Positions 5,967 through 12,191 of a DNA stretch of 31,957 nucleotides are shown in pieces (within the stretch, counting starts at the first letter, position 1; every line of letters starts with the position of its first letter). The translations under genes were made by a program, and so were the position numbers. Origin of the DNA: a virus; the IMG/VR virus record IMGVR_UViG_3300047510_001116, positions 1 through 31,957 of that record; one strand, 5' to 3'. Below the pieces are notes generated by a model. It was not told the DNA's origin and did no database searches. It saw only the letters and a list, made by a program, of their open reading frames with translations.

Positions 5967-7028
5967 TTATAGAGCATTACCTCTCGGTAAGACCTCTTCT
6001 GGAAACACAAAGTTCTCATGAGGTTGATCTACTGGTGCCATCCAGGCACGCAGACCTTCATTAAGGAGGATATTCTTCGTATAGAAAGTTTCAAATTCAG
6101 GATCCTCCGCAGCACGAATCTCCTGAGAAACAAAGTCATAAGCACGAAGGTTAAGGGCAAGACCAATAATACCGATACTGGAGGTCCAGAGACCCATAAC
6201 AGGCACAAACAACATAAAGAAATGAAGCCAACGCTTGTTACTAAAAGCAATACCAAAAATCTGAGACCAATATCTATTAGCAGTGACCATAGAATACGTC
6301 TCTTCTTCTTGTGTTGGTTCAAAGGCTTTGAAAGTGTTTGCTTTTTCACCATCTTCGTAAAGAGTATTTTCAACTGTAGCGCCATGAATGGCACAGAGTA
6401 GTGCTCCTCCTAGAATACCAGCAACTCCCATCATATGAAAAGGATTAAGAGTCCAGTTGTGGAAACCCTGAAGGAACAGAAGGAACCTGAAGATTGCTGC
6501 GACTCCAAAGGATGGTGCAAAGAACCAACTGGATTGACCCAGAGGGTACATCAGGAACACGCTGACGAATACAGCGATAGGACCAGAGAATGCGATTGCG
6601 TTATAAGGACGGATACCCACCAGGCGAGCAATCTCAAACTGACGCAACATGAAACCTATAAGAGCGAAGGCTCCATGGAGCGCCACAAAAGGCCAGAGTC
6701 CCCCAAGTTGGAACCACCTGACGATATCTCCCTGAGCCTCAGGGCCCCAGAGAAGAAGAAGAGAATGACCCATAGAATCTGCTGGAGTACTAACTGCCGC
6801 AGTAAGAAAGTTTGCACCCTCAAGATAGCTGGATGCAAGGCCATGAGTGTACCAACTCGTAACGAAAGTTGTCCCAGTAAGCCAACCACCAAGAGCAAGA
6901 TAAGCTGTGGGAAAAAGAAGAAGTCCAGACCAGCCAACAAAAACGAAACGGTCTCTCTTAAGCCAGTCATCCAGTACATCAAACCATCCTCTCTGTGTAA
7001 TTGGTTGTGAAAGTGTAGATGAAACCAT
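5967..7028 (-). CDS. psbD: Photosystem II reaction-centre protein D2
   Basis: A full-length 353-residue D2 protein. The sequence begins [20 protein letters not shown] and contains five membrane helices of the L/M/D1/D2 fold. [19 protein letters not shown] and [20 protein letters not shown] are typical D2 segments. The His in [18 protein letters not shown] is the reaction-centre chlorophyll ligand region, and the iron/quinone-binding [12 protein letters not shown] follows. It would replace host D2 in the thylakoid during infection. A strong ribosome-binding site, CGGAGG, precedes ATG. It lies 60 bases after psbA in the same direction, separated by a terminator hairpin, so it may depend on read-through from psbA. 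No truncation, frameshift or intron is seen. Confidence 0.98.
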   Translation of the reverse strand: MVSSTLSQPITQRGWFDVLDDWLKRDRFVFVGWSGLLLFPTAYLALGGWLTGTTFVTSWYTHGLASSYLEGANFLTAAVSTPADSMGHSLLLLWGPEAQGDIVRWFQLGGLWPFVALHGAFALIGFMLRQFEIARLVGIRPYNAIAFSGPIAVFVSVFLMYPLGQSSWFFAPSFGVAAIFRFLLFLQGFHNWTLNPFHMMGVAGILGGALLCAIHGATVENTLYEDGEKANTFKAFEPTQEEETYSMVTANRYWSQIFGIAFSNKRWLHFFMLFVPVMGLWTSSIGIIGLALNLRAYDFVSQEIRAAEDPEFETFYTKNILLNEGLRAWMAPVDQPHENFVFPEEVLPRGNAL

Positions 7029-7040
7029 ATATAACCTCCG

Positions 7041-7068
7041 AAAAAGAAGGGGGATCCGAAGATCCCCC
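7041..7068 (-). terminator. Intrinsic terminator between psbA and psbD
   Basis: Minus strand: an 8-bp stem GGGGGATC / GATCCCCC (7068-7061 with 7056-7049), TTCG loop, then TTCTTTTT. It ends just before the psbD ribosome-binding site, so it can partly end psbA transcripts and set the psbA:psbD ratio. The T-tract is interrupted by a C, so read-through is plausible. Confidence 0.85.
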
Positions 7069-7088
7069 TGTAGTTTATTTTATCAAAC

Positions 7089-8168
7089 TCAACCGATTGC
7101 AGGTGCGGTGAGAGCAACAGGAGTGTTCTCTGCAGCAGCAAGGTCAAGAGGGAAGTTGTGAGCATTACGCTCGTGCATGACTTCCATACCAAGACCAGCA
7201 CGGTTCAGAACATCAGCCCAAGTGTTGAGTACACGACCTTGTGAGTCAATGATGGACTGGTTGAAGTTGAAACCGTTGAGGTTGAAGGCCATCGTGGAAA
7301 CACCAAGAGCAGTGAACCAGATACCAACTACAGGCCATGCAGCAAGGAAGAAGTGCAGTGAACGAGAGTTGTTGAATGATGCATACTGGAAGATGAGACG
7401 ACCGAAGTATCCATGAGCAGCAACGATGTTGTAGGTCTCTTCTTCTTGACCGAACTTGTAACCATAGTTCTGGGACTCATTCTCGGTGGTCTCCCTTACG
7501 AGCGAAGACGTGACCAGACTTCCGTGCATAGCACTAAAGAGACTGCCACCAAATACCCCAGCCACGCCAAGCATATGGAACGGATGCATAAGGATATTGT
7601 GTTCTGCTTGGAAGACGAGCATGTAGTTAAACGTTCCCGAGATTCCAAGAGGCATTCCATCGGAGAAGGAACCTTGACCGAAGGGATAAACAAGGAACAC
7701 AGCAGTCGCAGCAGCCACGGGAGCAGAATAAGCAACGCAAATCCAAGGACGCATACCAAGACGGTATGAAAGTTCCCATTCGCGCCCCATGTAGCAGAAG
7801 ACACCAATGAGGAAGTGGAAAACCACGAGTTGGTAAGGTCCGCCATTGTAGAGCCATTCATCAAGTGAAGAAGCTTCCCAGATGGGATAGAAGTGAAGTC
7901 CAATAGCATTGGACGAAGGAACAACAGCACCAGAGATGATGTTGTTTCCATACATTAGAGAACCAGCAACAGGTTCACGAATCCCGTCAATGTCAACGGG
8001 TGGTGCAGCGACAAAGGCAACAATGAAACAAATAGCAGCTGCGAGTAGAGTTGGAATCATTAGAGTTCCGAACCAACCAACATAAAGACGATTGTTGGTT
8101 GAAGTGATCCACTCACAGAATTGTTCCCAAGTGTTGCCACTTCGCTGTTGAGCGAGAGTTGCAGTCAT
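7089..8168 (-). CDS. psbA: Photosystem II reaction-centre protein D1
   Basis: A full-length 359-residue D1 protein. It starts [20 protein letters not shown] and includes the five transmembrane helices. Key segments: [20 protein letters not shown] near the primary donor and TyrZ, the chlorophyll-ligand His in [17 protein letters not shown], and the QB/iron site [20 protein letters not shown]. The C-terminal [19 protein letters not shown] is the normal processed tail, with cleavage expected after Ala in the LDLAA region. It replaces light-damaged host D1. GGAG lies 9 bases before ATG. The gene is driven by an overlapping early/late promoter (8233-8266), and its mRNA probably starts with a hairpin. 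No intron or homing-endonuclease insertion is present. Confidence 0.98.
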   Translation of the reverse strand: MTATLAQQRSGNTWEQFCEWITSTNNRLYVGWFGTLMIPTLLAAAICFIVAFVAAPPVDIDGIREPVAGSLMYGNNIISGAVVPSSNAIGLHFYPIWEASSLDEWLYNGGPYQLVVFHFLIGVFCYMGREWELSYRLGMRPWICVAYSAPVAAATAVFLVYPFGQGSFSDGMPLGISGTFNYMLVFQAEHNILMHPFHMLGVAGVFGGSLFSAMHGSLVTSSLVRETTENESQNYGYKFGQEEETYNIVAAHGYFGRLIFQYASFNNSRSLHFFLAAWPVVGIWFTALGVSTMAFNLNGFNFNQSIIDSQGRVLNTWADVLNRAGLGMEVMHERNAHNFPLDLAAAENTPVALTAPAIG

Positions 8169-8203
8169 AGTTAATACTCCGAGTAATTGGGGAAGTAAGT
8201 ATT

Positions 8204-8229
8204 GTTAAGGAATGTTTTGATTCCTTAAC
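8204..8229 (-). promoter_or_regulatory. Hairpin at the predicted 5' end of psbA mRNA
   Basis: A perfect 10-bp inverted repeat GTTAAGGAAT / ATTCCTTAAC with a 6-base loop. The predicted start from the promoter at 8238-8266 is near 8231, so the RNA would begin almost exactly with this stem. 5'-terminal stems are known to slow RNase E decay. PhotoRC-type RNA motifs have been described in psbA leaders of cyanobacteria and cyanophages, and this may be a member. Confidence 0.65.
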
Positions 8230-8232
8230 ATT

Positions 8233-8266
8233 TATTTATAATACCACACCCTTGATCTGGTGTCAA
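8233..8266 (-). promoter_or_regulatory. psbA promoter: sigma70 early and T4 late elements overlapping
   Basis: Minus strand: -35 TTGACA (8266-8261), exactly 17 bases, then TGG plus -10 TATTAT (8243-8238). A perfect late element TATAAATA (8240-8233) overlaps the -10 by three bases. The dyad CCCTTGA / TCAAGGG covers the -35. Two polymerase forms could therefore start at nearly the same base at different times. Confidence 0.85.
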
Positions 8267-8277
8267 GGGGCCGGGAC

Positions 8278-8302
8278 AAAAAAACCTCCCCGAAGGGAGG
8301 TT
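8278..8302 (-). terminator. Intrinsic terminator after the peroxiredoxin gene
   Basis: Minus strand: stem AACCTCCC / GGGAGGTT (8302-8295 with 8290-8283), TTCG loop, followed by a T run. It separates the peroxiredoxin/hli operon from the psbA promoter 12 bases further on. Confidence 0.9.
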
Positions 8303-8307
8303 GGTTA

Positions 8308-8829
8308 TCAGACGGTGGCGACTTCTCGCACAGTGGATTTAACATATTCCAGAACTTTCTCTGGGGTGGTTTCACCATAAGGATCATCAGTTGCATCATC
8401 ACGTTTGCCTGGTTCTTCAACCATCCATTCAATCTCTCCGTTATCTACTACAGCAGCATAACGCCAAGAACGAGAACCAAAACCAAGATTCAGTTTAGTC
8501 ACTTCCATACCCATCAGACGAGTGAAAGAACCATTACCATCTGGAATCAGTTGAACATTCTTAATACCTTGATCTTGTGCCCATGCATTCATTACAAATG
8601 CATCGTTCACAGAGATGCAGTAAATGGCATCAATACCCAGTGAATCAAACTGTTCATACATTTCTTCAAAACCAGGAAGTTGGTATGCAGAACATGTAGG
8701 AGTAAATGCACCAGGGAGGGAGAAGATAACCACACGCTTACCTTCAAACAGTTCGGTAGTATCGCGGGTTACAAACTCACCGTTTTCACGAAAAATAAAT
8801 GAGACATTAGGAATTGTTTGTCGGGTCAT
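8308..8829 (-). CDS. Peroxiredoxin (Prx5/AhpE-like thiol peroxidase)
   Basis: A 173-residue thioredoxin-fold peroxidase. The peroxidatic cysteine lies in PGAFTPTCSAYQLPGF, the hallmark PxxxTxxC motif of the Prx5 group. Further conserved parts are the helix region CISVNDAFVMNAWAQDQG, LIPDGNGSFTRLMGM and the Arg-containing GSRSWRYAAVVDNGEIEWM. It reduces hydrogen and organic peroxides with a thiol donor, possibly the phage glutaredoxin or host thioredoxin. It sits between psbA and the hli genes, so protection of the photosynthetic apparatus from peroxides during infection is the natural reading; that is inference. The start overlaps the previous gene by 23 bases; no strong ribosome-binding site is seen. 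Confidence 0.93.
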   Translation of the reverse strand: MTRQTIPNVSFIFRENGEFVTRDTTELFEGKRVVIFSLPGAFTPTCSAYQLPGFEEMYEQFDSLGIDAIYCISVNDAFVMNAWAQDQGIKNVQLIPDGNGSFTRLMGMEVTKLNLGFGSRSWRYAAVVDNGEIEWMVEEPGKRDDATDDPYGETTPEKVLEYVKSTVREVATV

Positions 8830-9085
8830 GTTTTTGTTTCAAATCAGGGTTAGGTTGTGAAGGAACTACAGGGTTCCTTGATTTATTTTTAATTACAATA
8901 AACGCATCAGATTGATACGTAACTGTTCCGAATGGTTTTGCCCATTTGGGATTTGCATCTGGGTGAGTGGCGGTTCCTGTTACAGCAACACCACCAATCT
9001 CAACAGATAATTCATCATTAGGATCCCAGTTTAATTCTTGTAGGGCAAGAGCAAATTGCCCCAGCATACCACCAGTGCTCACCAT
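8807..9085 (-). CDS. 92-residue hypothetical protein
   Basis: Begins MVSTGGMLGQFALALQELN, overlapping the end of the hli gene by seven bases in another frame, and overlaps the peroxiredoxin start at its other end. The middle looks like a small beta domain (DELSVEIGGVAVTGTATHP, then FGTVTYQSDAFIVIKNKSR) with a polar, Pro/Asn-rich tail. No membrane span or catalytic motif is visible. It is embedded in the operon hli, 28-residue peptide, hli, this gene, peroxiredoxin, so it should be co-expressed with photosystem-protection genes. Function unknown. An internal Met7 is a possible alternative start. Confidence 0.7.
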   Translation of the reverse strand: MVSTGGMLGQFALALQELNWDPNDELSVEIGGVAVTGTATHPDANPKWAKPFGTVTYQSDAFIVIKNKSRNPVVPSQPNPDLKQKHDPTNNS

Positions 9086-9198
9086 ACACCAGGAATGACT
9101 TGACCAGTGGCGAGATAAGCACCAACAGCGGCAACAAAACCAAGCATGGCGAGACGACCATTCAGACGCTCAGCTTTTTCAGTAAAAATCTTGTCCAT
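9079..9198 (-). CDS. hli: High-light-inducible protein
   Basis: A 39-residue single-helix Hli protein. The diagnostic chlorophyll-binding helix motif AERLNGRLAMLGFVAAVGAY matches the family pattern ExxNGRxAMxGF, and the tail ATGQVIPGVW is typical of short cyanophage versions. Hli proteins sit in the thylakoid membrane, bind chlorophyll and carotenoid and dissipate excess excitation near photosystem II. The gene has a strong ribosome-binding site (GAGGAGAA, 6 bases before ATG). It is second of two hli genes in this operon. Confidence 0.96.
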   Translation of the reverse strand: MDKIFTEKAERLNGRLAMLGFVAAVGAYLATGQVIPGVW

Positions 9199-9209
9199 AG
9201 TTTTTCTCC

Positions 9210-9296
9210 TCAGTAAGTTTCAGAAAGTTGATTTACAGAATGTGCAAGAAGCACAAAGAAAGTTACACTAGTAAGTGTAAAAATTACTTCAGTCAT
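9210..9296 (-). CDS. 28-residue membrane peptide between the hli genes
   Basis: ATG at 9296-9294 shares a base with the stop of the upstream hli gene (TGATG). The peptide, beginning MTEVIFTLTSVTFFVLLAHS, is one hydrophobic helix followed by a short polar tail (VNQLSETY). Size and topology resemble the small photosystem subunits and other tiny cyanophage peptides, but I cannot match it to a named subunit. Position between two Hli proteins suggests a thylakoid role. The start/stop coupling supports translation. Confidence 0.6.
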   Translation of the reverse strand: MTEVIFTLTSVTFFVLLAHSVNQLSETY

Positions 9297-9490
9297 CAGA
9301 AGACACCGAAGAAGAGCTTGCCAGTGATAGCATAAGAAATGAACCCAGCAATAATACCGACCATAGCCCAACGTCCATTATAGGTCTCCTTGATTTCGTT
9401 TGGGGAATACATCCCATAGTTTTCATAATACATTGTAGGTTCTTTGGCCCACATATTTTGTTGACCGCGATCATTAGTTGTTACCGTCAT
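9296..9490 (-). CDS. hli: High-light-inducible protein with extended N-terminus
   Basis: A 64-residue Hli protein. Residues 1-33 form a polar extension (MTVTTNDRGQQNMWAKEPTM) with several Tyr. The C-terminal half, IKETYNGRWAMVGIIAGFIS, is the Hli transmembrane chlorophyll-binding helix (NGRWAM core). It is the first gene after the strong promoter at 9516-9544. The ribosome-binding site is weak. The longer N-terminus distinguishes it from the 39-residue paralogue downstream; both should insert into the thylakoid and quench excess light energy. Confidence 0.92.
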   Translation of the reverse strand: MTVTTNDRGQQNMWAKEPTMYYENYGMYSPNEIKETYNGRWAMVGIIAGFISYAITGKLFFGVF

Positions 9491-9515
9491 TTCGTCTATT
9501 ACGAATTGTTACAAT

Positions 9516-9544
9516 AGTATATATGAAAAAAGAGGGACTGTCAA
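9516..9544 (-). promoter_or_regulatory. Sigma70-type promoter of the hli operon
   Basis: Minus strand: TTGACA (9544-9539), 17 bases, TATACT (9521-9516). The predicted start is near 9509, 20 bases before the hli ATG. The -35 lies in the loop of the terminator hairpin ending the upstream porin gene. Confidence 0.85.
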
Positions 9545-9553
9545 GCCCCTCTT
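9525..9553 (-). terminator. Intrinsic terminator of the porin-like gene
   Basis: Minus strand: stem AAGAGGG / CCCTCTT (9553-9547 with 9536-9530), 10-base loop, followed by a T run. It overlaps the hli promoter, so termination and initiation share the same 30 bases. Confidence 0.8.
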
Positions 9554-9575
9554 GTAAGGAAGTTCTGACAGATTA

Positions 9576-10457
9576 TCAGAACTTGAAACCAAGACCAGTG
9601 GTGAACACAGGCGAATAGGTTCCGTTAGAAGCACCATAGCTGTTAGCAGCATTGGTGGTAGGGAACTTCAGATCAGCGAAACCAACGAGAGAGTTGGTGA
9701 TGCGACCTTCCACACCAAGAGCAAGAACAACTTGACCACGATTTCCTACAGCAGACTGGTAGTTTGCTTGAGTATCATTGGTGAAAGGAACTTGATAACC
9801 AACACCAGTATAGATGTTAGCACGACTTACACCAGAAGCAGCACGGGAGATACTCCAATCATAAGAAACAAGAGCACCACCAGCAGTACCGATATTGCTG
9901 TTAGGACCAGCAACTGCATTCAGGTAAGGACGGAGAGAAACAGCATTCTGATTGCTGAAGTTCTTTACAGCATAACGTGCTTGAAGAGTAGCACCAGAGA
10001 TGGTGCGGTCAGAGGTATAACCACCACCATTAACACCTTGCTTGTTTAGAAGAACACCAAGACCGAGATAGTTACCAACGCCTTGTGCTTTCTGAGCGGC
10101 AGCAACTTCAAGAGCAGTTACACGGGTGTTTGTAGCAGAAAGTTCCTTAGCAAATTCTGCACGAAGAGCAGCAGCGAGTTGTGCATCTGCAGCAGTTTGG
10201 AACTCAGCAATACGATCAAGACAAGCGTTAGTCAGAGCAGCCAGTTCGGCACGAGTGGCAGGTTGACCAGGCTGGAAAGTACCGTTTGGATAACCAGCAA
10301 CACAACCATAACGAGAAATTAGGTTGGAGATTGCCTGATAGGACCACTCAGTAGGTTGAACATCACGCAGTTGCGAAACACTGGTGACTTGTGCCATAGC
10401 GGGGGCAGCAATAGAAGCTGCAGCAACACCAGCGGCAATAAACGAACGAATCATCAT
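9576..10457 (-). CDS. Secreted SLH-domain porin-like outer-membrane protein
   Basis: A 293-residue protein with a signal peptide (MMIRSFIAAGVAAASIAAPA, cleavage after AMA). An S-layer-homology domain follows at about residues 27-85 (VSQLRDVQPTEWSYQAISNL, then YPNGTFQPGQPATRAELAAL), then a short coiled coil (residues 88-120). Alternating beta strands run to a C-terminal Phe (TTGLGFKF), the outer-membrane barrel signature. This is the architecture of cyanobacterial SomA/OprB-type porins, in which SLH binds peptidoglycan. Host porins are usually near 500 residues, so this is a shortened form. A perfect late promoter lies 27 bases upstream. It could change host envelope permeability, mask a receptor, or serve in the virion; none is proven. 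Confidence 0.88.
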   Translation of the reverse strand: MMIRSFIAAGVAAASIAAPAMAQVTSVSQLRDVQPTEWSYQAISNLISRYGCVAGYPNGTFQPGQPATRAELAALTNACLDRIAEFQTAADAQLAAALRAEFAKELSATNTRVTALEVAAAQKAQGVGNYLGLGVLLNKQGVNGGGYTSDRTISGATLQARYAVKNFSNQNAVSLRPYLNAVAGPNSNIGTAGGALVSYDWSISRAASGVSRANIYTGVGYQVPFTNDTQANYQSAVGNRGQVVLALGVEGRITNSLVGFADLKFPTTNAANSYGASNGTYSPVFTTGLGFKF

Positions 10458-10483
10458 AGTAATGTATAGTAAATTACAGATTT

Positions 10484-10491
10484 TATTTATA
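10484..10491 (-). promoter_or_regulatory. T4-type late promoter of the porin-like gene
   Basis: Exact TATAAATA on the minus strand, 27 bases before the start codon. It implies late expression, when virion and lysis proteins are made. Confidence 0.75.
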
Positions 10492-10516
10492 TTTGTTCGG
10501 GTGTTCGGATACCCGA

Positions 10517-10599
10517 TGTCGGTAAGAGGACTTGAACCTCCACGTCATAAAGACACTGGAACCTAAACCCAGCGCGTCTACCAATTCCGCCATACCGAC
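10517..10599 (-). tRNA. tRNA-Leu (UAG)
   Basis: Acceptor stem GTCGGTA / TACCGAC is perfect, discriminator A. The anticodon stem CTGGG / TCCAG holds loop TTTAGGT, anticodon UAG (reads CUA). The D-arm and T-arm (GGTTCAAGTCC) are canonical and a long class II variable arm is present, as required for Leu. No encoded CCA. Last tRNA of the cluster in the direction of transcription. Confidence 0.95.
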
Positions 10600-10603
10600 G
10601 AGT

Positions 10604-10620
10604 GGGGGTTGTCAACCCCC
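10604..10620. repeat. Perfect palindromic hairpin beside tRNA-Leu
   Basis: A 7-bp stem GGGGGTT / AACCCCC with a 3-base loop, five bases before the tRNA-Leu 5' end. Its centre contains TTGACA on the minus strand, but no -10 follows at the right distance. It may be a processing signal or a relic promoter/terminator. Confidence 0.5.
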
Positions 10621-10636
10621 TGTGCTAGGCTCGCCA

Positions 10637-10673
10637 CCTATTTTGTATTCAGTTGGAAAAATAGGAAACCAAC
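10637..10673 (-). ncRNA. Candidate H-type RNA pseudoknot in the Thr-Leu gap
   Basis: Minus-strand RNA order: GTTGG (10673-10669), 3-base loop, CCTATTTT (10665-10658), 1 base, CCAAC (10656-10652), 7-base loop, AAAATAGG (10644-10637). The two stems (5 and 8 bp, all Watson-Crick) interleave with loop lengths that fit an H-type pseudoknot. The whole gap 10600-10883 has no supported gene. It also holds a hairpin TGAAGG / CCTTCA and the CGGTAC hairpin after tRNA-Thr. Whether this is a separate RNA or a spacer of the tRNA precursor is unknown. Confidence 0.4.
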
Positions 10674-10865
10674 CACACGGAAGGGGTTTTGTGGTTATCC
10701 ACCACCAAGTTTTTAACTAGAACCTGGAAACTAGGCGGGAGTTATCCCATCCGCACCAGGGTAAGATTTAAGTCATTCCAAGACTCGGGATTGAAGGGGA
10801 ACCTTCACCGACCAGGGTTTTTTACGTGTCTCCATCACGGGCATTAAGGGGATTGACTCCACCAT

Positions 10866-10882
10866 CGGTACATAAAGTACCG
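10866..10882. repeat. Hairpin just 3' of tRNA-Thr
   Basis: Perfect 6-bp stem CGGTAC / GTACCG with a 5-base loop, beginning two bases after the tRNA-Thr 3' end in the transcript direction. No T-tract, so more likely a processing or stability element than a terminator. Confidence 0.5.
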
Positions 10883-10883
10883 A

Positions 10884-10955
10884 AGCCCTTGACTGGATTT
10901 GAACCAGCGACCAACGGTTTACAAAACCGTTGCTCTACCACTGAGCTACAAGGGC
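10884..10955 (-). tRNA. tRNA-Thr (UGU)
   Basis: Acceptor GCCCTTG / CAAGGGC perfect. The D-arm (GTAGCTCAGTGGTAGAGC), T-arm (GGTTCAAATCC) and anticodon stem ACGGT / ACCGT with loop TTTGTAA give UGU (reads ACA). Discriminator U, as in many Thr tRNAs. CCA not encoded. Confidence 0.95.
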
Positions 10956-10986
10956 GAAAGACCTGCATATTATACAGGATTTTGGA

Positions 10987-11667
10987 TCAGATGACAAGGG
11001 TTTTTTCATGACCGACCCTACAGGTGGGATCTAGCCAGATATCAAACCCAACATCTTTTGCATCATGACAGAATGCAACATCTTCAGAACAAACATCTTG
11101 AATGTCTTCTCCAATATTTAGTAACTTTGGAGCAAACCAAGGATACTGCATTTTTTCAAAAACACCTTGTTTAATTAGTACCCAACCAAAACCAATGTAG
11201 TCAACTTTGATTGGTTCTTTCTTAGTGGACATATCTTCTGTTGTCAGAAATTGATATGAACCATGTTGTTTGAAAAACTCATCATCCATTGTTTCTACTA
11301 CTGGAGTATAGAAACCACCAGAAGCAGCACCTCCAGGTTGTGAATACCAACCAGAAGCAATATCTGTATCCATATCAACTAGTTTCTGAAACATTTCATT
11401 ATTAAATGCAATGTCAGAATCAATCCACATCATATAATCATACTTTAGTCCATTGAAGGGAGTTTGATTCTTACCTCTGGATACATCAGCACCTGCACAT
11501 TTACAACGTGCATAGTTTACCATACTTGAATACTGTTGAGATACTTTGAATCTACCACCTTTAGATGAAACGTATGATAGTAGTTCAAGAAAACTAACTA
11601 GAAAATCCCCAGAGTAATATCTTCCAGGTAAACAAAAAACAATATCTTTATCTTGAAGTGAAGTCAT
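10987..11667 (-). CDS. Glycosyltransferase-like protein (GT-A fold)
   Basis: A 226-residue protein. After a Rossmann-like start (KDIVFCLPGRYYSGDFLVSF) it contains LKYDYMMWIDSDIAFNNEMF. The WIDSD element is the DxD-type motif that binds the metal and nucleotide sugar in GT-A glycosyltransferases. The C-terminal part (SEDVAFCHDAKDVGFDIWLD, then VGHEKTLVI) matches the closing acidic/His motifs of the same fold. Proteins of this kind are frequent in cyanomyoviruses. Possible substrates are phage DNA or proteins, or host surface sugars; the sequence does not decide. No signal peptide. It sits between tRNA-Met and tRNA-Thr. Confidence 0.82.
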   Translation of the reverse strand: MTSLQDKDIVFCLPGRYYSGDFLVSFLELLSYVSSKGGRFKVSQQYSSMVNYARCKCAGADVSRGKNQTPFNGLKYDYMMWIDSDIAFNNEMFQKLVDMDTDIASGWYSQPGGAASGGFYTPVVETMDDEFFKQHGSYQFLTTEDMSTKKEPIKVDYIGFGWVLIKQGVFEKMQYPWFAPKLLNIGEDIQDVCSEDVAFCHDAKDVGFDIWLDPTCRVGHEKTLVI

Positions 11668-11684
11668 AAAAAATAATTATAGTA

Positions 11685-11757
11685 TGCTGGTTGAGGGGAT
11701 TGAACCCACCTTAGCCGAATTATGAGTTCGGTGCATTCACCAGATTGCTAAACCAGC
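11685..11757 (-). tRNA. tRNA-Met, elongator type (CAU)
   Basis: Acceptor GCTGGTT / AACCAGC perfect, discriminator A. The anticodon stem CCGAA / TTCGG holds loop CTCATAA, anticodon CAU. The normal G-C first pair excludes an initiator tRNA. A CAU anticodon could also be the lysidine-modified Ile tRNA, but a separate tRNA-Ile(UAU) lies next in the cluster, which favours Met. Confidence 0.88.
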
Positions 11758-11768
11758 AACAAACAAAA

Positions 11769-12146
11769 CTATTTTATATTAAGAGCTCTGTATGTTGAAG
11801 TTAAAGAATGACAATTTGGACATAATACTCTAAGATTTTCCCTCTTTGAATTTGTTCGGTCTCCATCTATGTGATCTATTTCTAGAGGAACATTTCCTGT
11901 ATGTGGATTAATTTTAGACCACCCACATTGACTGCACTTATAGTTTGATTCATTTAATAAGTATCGTCTAATATATCCAGAAACATAATTTCCTCTAATT
12001 CTTCCTTCAATATTTCCATTAAGCCATTCATTAATGTAAACTCGTTGATCTTCATTTCTTTGACATTTGGTGGAACAATATTTTCCAGATTTTTGAGACG
12101 GTGAATATTTAAATTGGTTTGAACAAAAAATACAAGTACCAATCAT
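11769..12146 (-). CDS. HNH endonuclease, free-standing
   Basis: A 125-residue nuclease. The N-terminus carries a zinc finger (CIFCSNQFKYSP, then YCSTKCQR). The C-terminal half is a typical HNH domain: YKCSQCGWSK, then PLEIDHIDGDRTNSKRENLR (the catalytic His-Asp-His core), then VLCPNCHSLTSTY with the second zinc-binding pair. Such genes are usually mobile homing endonucleases that cut related phage genomes at a site near their insertion point. Here it lies between tRNA-Ile and tRNA-Met, a common refuge for homing genes in T4-like phages. It has its own late-promoter sequence 22 bases upstream. No intron is associated with it. Confidence 0.93.
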   Translation of the reverse strand: MIGTCIFCSNQFKYSPSQKSGKYCSTKCQRNEDQRVYINEWLNGNIEGRIRGNYVSGYIRRYLLNESNYKCSQCGWSKINPHTGNVPLEIDHIDGDRTNSKRENLRVLCPNCHSLTSTYRALNIK

Positions 12147-12167
12147 AATAGTAGTTAGTTCTATGGT

Positions 12168-12175
12168 TATTTATA
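12168..12175 (-). promoter_or_regulatory. T4-type late promoter of the HNH gene
   Basis: Exact TATAAATA on the minus strand between tRNA-Ile and the HNH gene, the usual distance from the start at 12146. Confidence 0.65.
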
Positions 12176-12191
12176 CATGTGAACTAACCAA

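Noticed and set aside
6018-8160. Long open frames antisense or out of frame to psbA and psbD (up to 191 codons)
   Set aside because: They are shadows of the highly conserved D1/D2 genes, lack ribosome-binding sites and show low-complexity translations.
7089-8168. Self-splicing intron in psbA
   Set aside because: Some cyanophage psbA genes carry one, but this frame is uninterrupted and full length.
9732-10322. Plus-strand frames antisense to the porin-like gene
   Set aside because: Thr/Ser-rich shadow translations of an Ala-rich gene without start signals.
10604-10620. TTGACA in the palindrome near tRNA-Leu as a promoter
   Set aside because: At 17 bases there is no -10; the spacing falls inside the tRNA with GC-rich sequence.
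11685-11757. Initiator tRNA-Met
   Set aside because: The first acceptor pair is G-C, not the C-A mismatch of initiators.
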